Shown here piece after piece: positions 8,511 to 15,945 of a DNA stretch of 15,945 bases. How positions within the stretch are numbered: position 1 is the first letter of the stretch; the number at the start of each line of letters is the position of its first letter. Location of the stretch: the NCBI GenBank assembly GCA_900155495.1, contig FTLJ01001415.1, positions 961 to 16,905 of the forward strand, read 5' to 3'. Made by a program: the position numbers and the translations under genes. The stretch comes from Porogramme epimiltina. Lineage: Eukaryota > Basidiomycota > Agaricomycetes > Polyporales > Polyporaceae. The notes below the pieces were generated by a model that worked only from the letters and a program-made list of their open reading frames with translations, ran no database searches and was not told the origin of the DNA.

Positions 8511-8584
8511 GCCGTGTACATTCGCTTGCACGGCCTAGGTGGATGTAGTCCACCAGTCCTCTGATACTGGTGGGATACAATCCC
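8511..8584. other. Cluster of short perfect hairpins
   Basis: Four stems follow each other in 74 bases: GCCGTG/CACGGC (8511-8534), GGTGGA/TCCACC (8538-8554), CACCAGT/ACTGGTG (8551-8572) and GGGAT/ATCCC (8572-8584). Stems 2 and 3 share bases, so they would compete. Function unknown; could be a transposon end, a structured RNA, or chance. Confidence 0.35.
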
Positions 8585-8994
8585 GCCCGGAATCGCCAAT
8601 GGAGCCTTGCCAACGCCGTGTGTCGCAGGCGCCCACGAGGGACTCTCACCGACGGCATTAGGGCGCGCCAGGCTGGCGCATCGAGTGTGACGCGGCTGGC
8701 TCTCGCGATCGTTGTGGGGGAGCTCGAGGGAAGTCCAGAATCGCAAGTCGACGCACCATCGCCGCACGAGTGGAGCTCTGTCCCTGGGCGGCGGCGGCGT
8801 GTGAAAATGATGCCATGTGCTTTCCCGCCGGGGTCGCGCCTCCGTCCAGCTTCGCGATTTGCGAAGCGGCGAATGAACCAATGGCCAGGCCAGAAGCCCG
8901 ACGCTTGTCGAGGGCCCCCGAATAGCGATGCAGCGGGGATTCTGGTGTTCTTGTTCTCGTCCAGCTAATCTACCCCCGGCCCAAGCCGCATTCC
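8585..8994. other. GC-rich spacer before CC-B, no gene recognised
   Basis: Long open frames occur on both strands here, but they are of the kind expected in GC-rich DNA and none shows a motif. From about 8946 (GTGTTCTTGTTCT) there is slight resemblance to the DNA before CC-A (GTGTTCTTGGTCT, about 4976). Confidence 0.4.
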
Positions 8995-9255
8995 GCTTTC
9001 TGGACGATCTGCGTGCGCACGGACCATCGCCATGCCATCACTGTGGGAGGAACAAGCCTCGTGGTCTGCCGCCCCGTTCGCGATCGACGCTCCGCGCGCG
9101 CCAAACGCGTGTGTCCTTCCTCGTTCTGTCCTTCGCTCGCGCCCGCCCTCCGCCTCGTGTCTCTCTCCTGCCAGCACGCTCCTCCTTCCGGACAGCCTCG
9201 CGTCCGAGTCACCCAACCCTCTTTCGTCGCGTCGTCCCTCTTTTGTCCGCCCGAA
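8995..9255 (+). promoter_or_regulatory. Promoter and leader of coiled-coil gene CC-B
   Basis: This region aligns with the CC-A upstream DNA over its whole length. It carries GTGGGAGGAACA at 9043-9054 and a shared GCACGGACCATC block just before it. The pyrimidine-rich CCCTCTTTTGTCCGC ends shortly before the ATG. The TATA-like GCTAAATACG found before CC-A and CC-C is not conserved here. Confidence 0.55.
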
Positions 9256-10195
9256 ATGGCCCCAAGTGCAACAGCCTCCGCCGATGAAATCGATAAAACC
9301 TGCGCGCGCAGGCCCCAGCCCATCGTCCTTCGCCCTCTTCCCCCGCTCGTCCTCCAATCGGCCAACAACCGAATCACCATCCAACTATCCACGTCTACCA
9401 CCCCGTCGTTGAAGATAATGCAAGGAACCGTCCGACGGTCGAATGAGGTCTTGCCTAACAGTATGCGTGCTTCGTTCTCTGTCATCGTCGATGGGCGTCT
9501 CATTCGTGCTAGGACCGTCCTTTGGGGGAGTGCCGGACTACTCGGACAACGACACCATCCACAGGGCGTTTCAATCCATGACCGGCAGGATGAACGAACT
9601 AGCGGGGAGGGATGAGTTGAGCAAAGCGAAAAAGGAGCTCACGGACAAGATAGAAGATGTGTCGAAGACCCTTACCACGTTCCAGACCGACACTAGGACA
9701 CGATTTGATACATTCGGGACCAGGATCCGCGAGCTTCAGGTTGTGGCCACAGAAACTAACGAAAGGGTGGACCGCCTCGAAACCAAGGTAGACCGCCTCG
9801 AAACCAAGGTAGACCGCCTCGAAACCAAGGTGGACCGCCTCGAAACCAAGATGGACATGATACTGGAGCGTTTGGGGTTGCAGGCCGAGCCGGCCCCTGC
9901 CCTGCCAAACCTTCGGCCCCAAGCCTCCTCTCCATCTACCTCACGCTTCACCAACATCACCACCTCCTCCCACCTCACCGTGAACACTCAGGTCCCCGCT
10001 GCGCCGTCCTCCCACAGCCCCTCAGGTTCCATCTGGTCCCGCTTCAATCCCTCCGCGAGCCCGAGCGCCCCCGCCGACCCTGCCTCTGTGGCGGGTTCGT
10101 CCCCCCGCCGCCGTCTGTTCAAGAGCAAGTCGTTCACCGGGACGATTTTCGGGACCGGGTCGAAGAAGGGCAAGGAGTCCAGGAAGGACGCGTAG
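9256..10195 (+). CDS. CC-B: coiled-coil protein of unknown function (two exons)
   Basis: Exon 1 is 9256-9460 and exon 2 is 9513-10195, giving 295 residues. The 52-bp phase-1 intron (GTATGC...GCTAG) sits at the same position as in CC-A. Exon 1 shares the MAP start, DK-C-RRPQ and VLRPLPPLVLQS with CC-A; exon 2 shares the FGG...DTIHRAF segment just after the junction. A coiled coil spans about residues 100-192 and contains four almost identical heptads (154-181, VDRLETK). A Ser/Pro-rich linker follows, with a Lys-rich tail (KKGKESRKDA). No signal peptide or transmembrane segment is seen. The protein is shorter than CC-A mainly through fewer coiled-coil residues. It lies 475 bp of spacer upstream of F-box 2 in the same direction. 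Family not recognised; an oligomerising or scaffold role is inferred from composition only. Confidence 0.8.
9767..9850 (+). repeat. Four near-perfect 21-bp tandem repeats in CC-B
   Basis: Four units of GTRGACCGCCTCGAAACCAAG, differing only at the third base (A or G), encode the heptad VDRLETK four times. The near identity at synonymous sites points to recent expansion or homogenisation. Confidence 0.95.
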
Positions 10196-10682
10196 TGCGC
10201 CACGGCCGACAAGTGCCGGTACGTCGCACCGTCTCCCTATGCACGCGAGTGCTGATACGATGCGCAACGCAGCCGAACCATCCGCGGCGGTCCTCGCGCC
10301 CGCCCCCGTCTAGATGTCAAAGTTTCGCCTCTTCGTTGGTGCATGTCGTCACCACCGCTCCCCGCTCTTTGCTTCGTTCCGTACGTCTCTTTCTCCCTCG
10401 TCCCGTTCCGTCTCCGTTATAGCTCTCTACCTTCTCCGCCGTGTAAGGAGAGAGCGGCCCCCTCGTCTCCACCGAAACTGTCCGTCCTCATCGAAGCCTC
10501 GTCCCCGTTATCCCCGACCCACACGCCGTTCCTTAAAGTCTTATCTCCCGCTGTCTCTCGCCCGCTCTGTGTCGCCGTTAAGCTGTCTTTCTCGTACATA
10601 CCCGTGTCGCACCTTCGTTTGTGTCTTGTCCTGTTATACCTGCTCTTCATGTACGTGCTTGTCAAAATAGTCAATGGAAGGA
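10196..10682 (+). other. Spliced 3' UTR of CC-B
   Basis: A 54-bp intron (10219-10272, GTACGT donor, CTGAT branch-like site, CGCAG acceptor) starts 24 bases after the stop, matching the one after CC-A. The rest shares scattered blocks with the CC-A 3' UTR (GTTATAG, TAAGGAGAG, TCGAAGC, CCGTTAT). It ends in the motif at 10641-10682, also found at 6822-6862 and on the minus strand at 4534-4575. Confidence 0.6.
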
Positions 10683-11157
10683 ATGTCGTATTGCTGTATA
10701 CCCGTGTCGCTGGCGCGTGACCTCGAGGCGGAGAATATTCGGCGTCCTCGGGAGCCTGATAAGGCTCGCTTTTTACCCATAGGGGGTCTGCACGCCCTCT
10801 CCCAAGTGCCCTCTGCGCTCTCCCGTCGACCGGCGAACGGTACCATTTAAACCATAACGCGTACGTGCTCCTTATAGTTTCATATTGAGCTGTGTTGATC
10901 GAGCATTCCGTGGCTAGCGGTTCTTGCGTCTATCCGAGCCACAAGTTGATCCCGACCCACCTAAATCAACTAGAAATCTCCGGGAGTCTCCCTTTTGTCG
11001 CGTTGCCGCCAACTGTCCAGCTACAGGTGACCCCCGCGCATCTTTCAATCCAGTGGACGACGCTTACTGATCGGACATTCACGGGCTCGCCTCATAACGT
11101 GTACTAGTGTCCTCAACCCGGACCGTACCAGGAGCTAAACACGCTTTCCGTTGGACG
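10683..11157 (+). promoter_or_regulatory. Spacer and promoter of F-box 2
   Basis: The last ~110 bases (11046-11157) align with the DNA before F-box 3 (14452-14564). Shared blocks are GGCTCGC, GTACTAGTGTCC, CAACCC and TTGGAC immediately before the ATG. The rest of the spacer holds no recognised gene. Confidence 0.5.
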
Positions 11158-12383
11158 ATGGATGAGGGCGAGCACCCGACTCATGTACGTTCTTGTCCAT
11201 GTCGTGCGATCGGATCGTGCCGTTTACGAGCTCAGGCCGCCTCACAGACCGCTCCGCCATACCTGCCCGGAGAAATCACTGACAGGATCATATCATTTCT
11301 CCCCGAGATCGATCACAGAGGATATCCTCACGGCTATAGTTCACTGTGCAGCTGCGCCCTTGTCTGCCGCAACTGGCTTCCTGCGAGCCGCCACACCCTC
11401 CTGACGGATGTCACAATTACATCCTATGAACGATACTCCCTCTTCGTCTCCCGCGTGGTTCGTTCTCAATTCGCGCACTCCTGGCTTCTATCAACCTTCC
11501 GGTTGTCCTTCCAAGGTCACTCTTTCGATCGCCAACTGGATGACTTGGAAGATATGGAAACGGTCACAAGACTTTTTATCCACGAACTCGGTAGTCAATT
11601 CCCTAACCTGGAGGTGCTTTATCTCAATGGGCTGAATTTCGACACGATGAAGAGCTCCCCGTCACATCGGAAGTTCTCCTCTTTGTCCGCGTTCGCTTCC
11701 GTACAAGATCTCACCCTCGTGAACTGTGTTTACCCTTCATTTGCCGCAGTCCGCTACACGCTCATTTCCTTACCCTCATTGACCTACCTCTTGTTGGGCC
11801 ATATAACGTGGCCAACCGCCCCTCAGGGCTCCGAGGAGCCACCTCTCCCCTTCCTTCGCAGTTGGCAAAAATCCCCGTTTCTCAGAAGAATATATTACCT
11901 CGGGTTTATGAAGGGAGACGCTGGCATATGTGATGACCAAATGCTCCAATGGCTTTCAACCACGTCCTTGGCCTTCTCTCTTAAGGACCTCCGTGTATCC
12001 TCAACCGTATTCATCCAAGGATCTAGGCTCTGGGATTACGTCGGTCCATCTACTACTCAACTATTCATTGGCGCTATGTATGCAAACCAGCTCTTAGAAG
12101 AAAGTACGTGACGTCCAGAGTTTAACTTTGAGTTTACCGGGCTGCCAGCATCACTGATGGGTCATACATAGACTTCATTGAGTCCCTCCGTCACTTCACC
12201 CGACTTCAAACCTTGACCATAGAGGTGATCCTTGCCGGAAAAGTATTCAACGCTTGGGAGCTCACAGGGTCCCTAATTTCTACGGGATCGCTCAGCTCAG
12301 AAATTGTGATTCTCTCCATTCATTTTGAGTGGTCTCCCCCTCCATATAGCATCGATAGCGACGCTCTAGCGAGTGGGTTCGAG

Positions 12384-13257
12384 CTACATCAGAACTCTTG
12401 CATTGCACTGGCGCCCTGGTGGCACTGAGGGCACTGAGCGCGTCGCCATATAAGCGCCAGCCTCTCGATGAGCACATTTTCGCTCGACAAGGACACACCG
12501 AGTCGCATTTCGCATTGGAAGCAGATTTATAGTATTGAGATACTATGTGCGAGTATGTAGATGTATAATTTGAGTGTAATAAACTATACAATGTGCCTAT
12601 TAGAGGGCAATAGTAGTCGAAGTGGCTGAAACTATGTATAGGCTATGGAATCTGAACCGGACGGAAATCGAGGTAAACCATGTTACGTGGGGGTGTAAAG
12701 GACGTATAGTCTGGACTTGTAAAGACGGCGTGGAGGGAGTATTCAGGGAACGAGCAGAAACGGCATCTATGTGCCTGCATAGTACTCGGAAAGTGGAAGG
12801 CAAGGGGGCGGCCGCTTGATAGCCTTAAAATGCAGAGAATCGCAACAATTTTGAGAACGGGGCTTACCTATACATGCCTCACTGCCGTCAAATGAAGTCG
12901 AACACTCCTAAATGACACCCTTCAGTTGGAACATCCTGAGAGGTGCGAGGAGAGGAGTGTATGGGGGAAGCGCTGTGAGTGTGATGTTCCTCGGTTTTGA
13001 ACGCATTTTGGCGCAATTTTGCTACACCAAGCTGTCGTGTTTGGCATAGAGAGCATATTTTGAGATCGAGACCAGCAGCATAAGCGTGTATAGTGGGGAG
13101 GGAGGAGGGAAGAGAGCAGGCGGCGCTAAGCGCCATAGCCCGGCGCAAACACTGAGAGGGGTCCGTGGGAAAGTGCACTGATGGCACTGAGGCGCACTGA
13201 GGACACTGCTACAGTGTCCTCAGTCGCCTCAGTGCAATCGCAGATCTTCTGATGTAG
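12384..13257. mobile_element. Non-autonomous DNA element with terminal inverted repeats (MITE-like)
   Basis: The left end CTACATCAGAA (12384-12394) is matched in inverted form by TTCTGATGTAG (13247-13257), with GA.../...TC matching just outside. Further in, ATTGCACTG (12402-12410) is matched by CAGTGCAAT (13230-13238) at nearly equal distance. Both ends carry several CACTGAG/CTCAGTG subterminal motifs. No transposase is encoded. An AATAAA occurs at 12579-12584. A clear target-site duplication was not found: the best is a 3-base TTC if the ends are placed at 12381 and 13260. Superfamily undetermined; the subterminal motif clusters would suit hAT-like elements. The insertion is supported by the split F-box exon. 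Confidence 0.6.
13184..13235. repeat. Long near-perfect hairpin near the right end of the TIR element
   Basis: A 25-base arm (13184-13208) built from CACTGAG motifs is matched by an inverted 24-base arm (13212-13235). Only one base differs (an extra C in the left arm), around a 3-base CTA loop. It would form a very stable cruciform or RNA stem. Confidence 0.85.
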
Positions 13258-13585
13258 TTCTTCGGAACGCAGAGGCCCTCGATCCATTGATCGCGAATTC
13301 CTTCAAATCCCTCATTATCTTATCCTTCAAAATAGATTTTCGCTGGCCGCGCCAACTCGAAGAAGAATGGGACCTTCTTCGAACTCGCTTCTCCCAATCA
13401 GCCGTCGAGGAAGCGTTGCGGATGAAGCTCCCAAATATTTCCGAGAAAATTTACATTGATGTTTCCGTATCTCACCGCGACCGTGAGTCAGCGGTTTTTT
13501 CATGTCAGCCATAGGGCTTATTCGCGCTACAGTTAGCCGACGTCCACCTCCGACCATTAAAAAAGGTGAAGACTCGACTACCTAA

Positions 13586-14019
13586 GCCGTCCTGCCATGA
13601 GCAAGGGAAAGCACATGATCTCAGAGAACGCAACAGGGCCGTCGGCTCTCGTTGGAGGTAAAATAGGCTCCGCGGAGGAGGGGATCCAATGCGTTGGTGG
13701 AGGTGTATACACTGCCTACATTTGCCTAGCGGTATCATTCGTGGCCTTACTGGGTTGCTGCTGTGTGTGGTTCGTCGTCTGGGTGACCCATGGGAGCGGA
13801 AGGCTACAGAACAACGTCAGGAGACGGGGGTGGGACCGGACGTGAGTGGCGGAAGAGGGACGACTCCGATGAGCGTTGTGGGCAGTAGCCCCGCCAGGCG
13901 TGAGAAAACGAAGCGGCGGGCTGTCGGCTGGGCCCCCTGGCCGCCTCACCCGAGGGCCTAGGCCCGCACTGCAACAAGCAGGCACAACCAGGCTCGACTC
14001 GTTCGACTGCTTGGTTTCC
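13586..14019. other. Spacer between F-box 2 and CC-C, no gene called
   Basis: The stretch follows the F-box 2 stop and includes its presumed 3' UTR. A small open frame at 13597-13845 contains one hydrophobic run, but has no other support. No terminal motif of the CC type was found. Confidence 0.4.
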
Positions 14020-14322
14020 AACATCGATCTCATAGTGCGATTCGTCGACACACTCCTGAGCGCTGTTGGTCCGATCTCCAACGGACCCGCATGATGTGCA
14101 CAGGCCATCTCCGTGGGAGGAACAAATCTCGCAATCAACGATCCTTTCAGTTCCTTGGCGCTAAATACGTCTAATCTGAACTCATTCTATCCTCTGGCCA
14201 GCAGATCGCTTCTGCTCGGGCTCGGGCTCCGCTGCTTTGTCCTATAAGCACAGTCCCCCTTCCAGACAGCCTCGCTTGGCTCGCTTGGCCCTCTTACGTC
14301 GTTCCTACTTTGTCTTCCTAGA
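14020..14322 (+). promoter_or_regulatory. Relic promoter of coiled-coil remnant CC-C
   Basis: This aligns with the CC-A upstream DNA. Shared blocks are ATAGTGCGATTCG versus GTAGTGCGATCCG, GACCCGCATG, GTGGGAGGAACA (14113-14124) and GGCGCTAAATACG (14158-14170), in the same order and at similar distances from the start position. Confidence 0.55.
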
Positions 14323-14410
14323 ACGGCTCCAAGTCCGACAGTCGCTACCGACAAAGTCGACAAAGCCTGCGCGCAAGTCCGGTGCGTCGTTCTTCTTCCT
14401 CTAGACCTTA
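14323..14410 (+). pseudogene. CC-C: start-less exon 1 remnant of a coiled-coil gene
   Basis: The position matching the ATG of CC-A and CC-B reads ACG (14323-14325). The following codons read APSPTVATDKVDKACAQ, clearly related to MAPRRKASTDKSDKACTR and MAPSATASADEIDKTCAR. Similarity fades after VVLLPL, where CC-A and CC-B have VVLRPLPPL/IVLRPLPPL. The coiled-coil exon and the 3' UTR are missing: from start position to next F-box ATG is only 242 bp, against 1902 bp between CC-B and F-box 2. So about 1.66 kb has been lost, joining CC-C exon 1 to the F-box 3 promoter. Confidence 0.68.
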
Positions 14411-14451
14411 CCTTATTCCAGAGGTACACTCAACACTGATTAATTTTATTC

Positions 14452-14564
14452 AGGACTAGGCTCGCGGCGCTCACCAATCGAACGTTCCACAGGCTCGCTT
14501 GATAAGAAGTACTAGTGTCCACAACCCGCCCGTCGGTAGGAGCCAAGCACTCCTTCGTTGGACA
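14452..14564 (+). promoter_or_regulatory. Promoter segment of F-box 3
   Basis: This is aligned with 11046-11157 before F-box 2: GGCTCGC, then GTACTAGTGTCC, CAACCC, GGAGC-AA, and TTGGAC just before the ATG. Conserved in two copies, hence a likely core promoter or leader. Confidence 0.5.
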
Positions 14565-15470
14565 ATGAACGAGGGCGAACACTCTACTAATGTAAGCTCT
14601 TGCACGTCTCGTGGGACCGAATGATGCCTCATACCAGTCCAGGTCGCTGCACCATACCTCCCTGGAGAAATCACCGACATGATCATCTCGTTCCTCCCTG
14701 TGGTTGCAACGATATTTGTGTCTCGTGGCAAATTACTGTGCAACTCCGCCCTTGTTTGCCGCCGCTGGCTTCCTGCCAGCCGCCACCACCTCTTCATGCA
14801 TGTTCGTATCACATCCAATCCACAATACAACCTCTTCATCTCCAGGGCCGTTCGCTCTCAACATGGACGCTCCTGGCTTTCGTCAACCCGCCTGTTCTAC
14901 TTGTATGGTGGTCGTTTCGATAAGCAATCGGATGGTCCGGAAAAACACATGGCCACAAGACTCTTTATCCACGAACTCGGCGGTCAACTCCCGAACCTAG
15001 AGAAGCTTGATCTCGAGGAGCTAGATTTCGACGTGATAGAGGCCTCCTCGTCACCTCGAAAGTTCGCCGCTCTTTCGGCATTCGCGTCTGTGCGAAACCT
15101 CAGGCTGCTACACTGCAGGTTCCCTTCATTTGCCGCACTCCGCCACGCACTCGCTTCGTTACCCTCGCTGACCGATCTCCATCTGGACGATATAGGGTGG
15201 CCTATTGCAAGTAGCCCCGGCTCGCCGGATCCCCCTTTACCCTTCCTTCGCAGTCTGCGAAAATCCCCATTTCTCGCAAGAGTACGATGCCTTGAATTTT
15301 GGGTTCAAGTTAGAGAGCTCCTTGACCACGGACCACCACCACCAGCGATTTTCCCACGGTTCGAACGGCGTGAAGACCGTTCTGAATTAGTGATCGCTGA
15401 GTGTGTCGGTGCAGTCGGTGGGCGAGCGAGTGAAAAAGAAACCCCTGGTGCTACCCCTGATGGATACTAG
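14565..15470 (+). pseudogene. F-box/LRR-like gene, copy 3, 3' truncated
   Basis: Exon 1 (14565-14591) encodes MNEGEHSTN. A 51-bp intron (14592-14642, GTAAGC...TCCAG) precedes exon 2, which starts VAAPYLPGEITDMIISFLP and continues ALVCRRWLPASRHHLF. Leucine-rich repeats follow (LPNLEKLDLEELDF, FASVRNLRLLHCRF, LPSLTDLHLDDIGW). Similarity to copies 1 and 2 stops at about 15302, after the residues LEFW. Beyond this point the frame runs on through unrelated sequence (PPPP, then ERREDRSE) to a TAG at 15468-15470, potentially making a 284-residue protein. The usual exon 2 end (YVGPSTT) and exons 3-4 are absent. Of the copies here it keeps the cleanest F-box region. The break is probably an insertion or deletion; its other side is not recognised. 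Confidence 0.78.
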
Positions 15471-15485
15471 AAAAATTAACGACCT

Positions 15486-15900
15486 GTCTTGAGCTGAATG
15501 CACACCCACGCTGCCCTACTGACCCGCCTGCTTGGACACAACCCCTTGCCCTGACCCACAAAGGACGCGAACGAACGACAAAATAACTAACCCAAGTGTC
15601 TGCAGCAAGACGGGCTAAGGGCAAGTCAGGCGGCCCTAGCCCACAGAACGAACCCCCGCCAAAGACGCAGTAGAATATTATGAACGAGCGAAGGGCGCCA
15701 AATGGAGGATGACTAAGAATCAGCGCCCGAAGCGAACGCCCCCATATATAGAACCACGCGTCCTGTTCGTACAACCTGCCTGCTTGAAGCGACACAGCGG
15801 CTCCCAACCTATCTGTGTTTGCAGAACCAACCCCTACAAAGGGCAGGCCCGTCAGCTGGGCTGACGTTAATAAACGTAACCATAAACAAACGCTCACCAT
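15486..15900 (+). mobile_element. Possible LTR or LTR-like sequence
   Basis: The stretch begins near TGTCTTGAGC and contains a TATA box (CATATATAG, about 15743-15751). About 120 bases later comes AATAAA (15869-15874), immediately after a perfect hairpin (CGTCAGC/GCTGACG, 15850-15866). TATA then poly(A) signal in this spacing is typical of LTRs, and the DNA lies where F-box 3 is broken. However, no second LTR, primer-binding site or Gag/Pol frame is visible and the ends are guesses. It could equally be a promoter region of a gene beyond the window. Confidence 0.25.
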
Positions 15901-15945
15901 GATTGAAATCGAAGCTCGGGCGCGGCCCTCATAACGACGAGCGAG

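Larger units (their letters stand above)
11158..13585 (+). pseudogene. F-box/LRR-like gene, copy 2, disrupted in exon 3 by a TIR element
   Basis: Exon 1 (11158-11184) encodes MDEGEHPTH. A 51-bp intron (GTACGT...CTCAG, 11185-11235; an acceptor at 11247 is also in frame) precedes exon 2 (11236-12103), with the F-box-like segment (PPYLPGEITDRIISFLP, ALVCRNWLPASR) and leucine-rich repeats. Intron 2 (12104-12171, GTACGT...CATAG) is phase 1. Exon 3 starts at 12172 and is interrupted at about 12384; its C-terminal part resumes after 13257 (NAEALDPLIANSFKSL) and runs to 13482. A 50-bp intron (13483-13532, GTGAGT...TACAG) leads to a short exon 4 ending in TAA at 13585. Compared with copy 4, about 39 codons of exon 3 are missing at the insertion. 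If transcription ends inside the element, a truncated 383-residue protein could be made (stop at 12426-12428). Role by family: SCF substrate adaptor. Confidence 0.82.

Noticed and set aside
8284..8968. Several open frames of 64-132 codons before CC-B
   Set aside because: GC-rich overlapping frames on both strands without motifs or similarity to other copies.
9767..9850. Repeat array considered as CRISPR or minisatellite without function
   Set aside because: The repeats are contiguous with no spacers, in frame, and encode coiled-coil heptads in a gene with a diverged paralogue.
13184..13257. Helitron 3' end (hairpin before the terminus)
   Set aside because: The hairpin is much longer than usual, there is no CTRR terminus after it, and the element has inverted ends at both sides.
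13597..13845. 82-codon frame with one hydrophobic run resembling a single membrane segment
   Set aside because: No homologue within the repeated modules, no conserved start context, and it lies in what should be the 3' region of F-box 2. A single hydrophobic stretch can arise by chance.
15357..15385. GGTTCGAA resembling a tRNA B box
   Set aside because: No A box, acceptor stem or anticodon arm in the right position. The surrounding bases instead form a small GAACGG/CCGTTC hairpin.
15451..15900. 149-codon minus-strand frame
   Set aside because: No recognisable domain, odd composition, and it covers a stretch with TATA and poly(A) signals on the other strand.

Overview
The window looks like nuclear DNA of a basidiomycete fungus, most likely an agaricomycete and perhaps polypore-like. 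The signs are short introns of about 50-68 bp with GTACGT/GTAAGT-type donors, CTGAC/CTGAT-like branch sites and CAG/TAG acceptors, pyrimidine-rich leaders just before start codons, an F-box/leucine-rich family with the 'ALVCRxWLPASR' signature, and a LINE whose layout (RT, Cys-rich segment, RNase H-like region, C-terminal CCHC-type finger) I associate with fungal Tad1-like elements. No rRNA, tRNA or CRISPR was found. Everything here was read by eye without database searches.

Layout. 1-3132: the 3' part of a LINE on the + strand, with one long uninterrupted reverse-transcriptase frame, a short 3' UTR and a 24-base poly(A) tail. It sits antisense inside the second intron of an F-box gene (F-box 1, minus strand, 3145-4073). 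About 4534-4760 (minus): the 3'-UTR remnant of a coiled-coil gene (CC-D). 5270-6374: an intact two-exon coiled-coil gene (CC-A) with its promoter and a spliced 3' UTR. 7279-7887 (minus): exons 3 and 4 of another F-box gene (F-box 4) without its front half. 9256-10195: a second intact coiled-coil gene (CC-B) carrying four nearly identical 21-bp heptad repeats. 11158-13585: a complete-length F-box gene (F-box 2) split by an ~0.87-kb element with terminal inverted repeats. 14020-14410: promoter and start-less exon 1 of a third coiled-coil gene (CC-C). 14565-15302: the front half of F-box 3, which then breaks into unrelated DNA. About 15486 to the end: an LTR-like stretch.

The central observation is that the region is built from a repeated two-gene module, a coiled-coil gene followed about 0.45-0.48 kb later by an F-box gene in the same direction. 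There are four coiled-coil pieces and four F-box pieces. Order, promoters, 3' UTRs and intron positions are shared between copies. Both full-length coiled-coil genes have intact frames, while every F-box copy is broken (LINE insertion, TIR element insertion, 5' loss, 3' loss). The F-box proteins would by family be substrate adaptors of SCF ubiquitin ligases. The coiled-coil protein family is not one I recognise, and any functional link between the two is inferred only from recurrent linkage.
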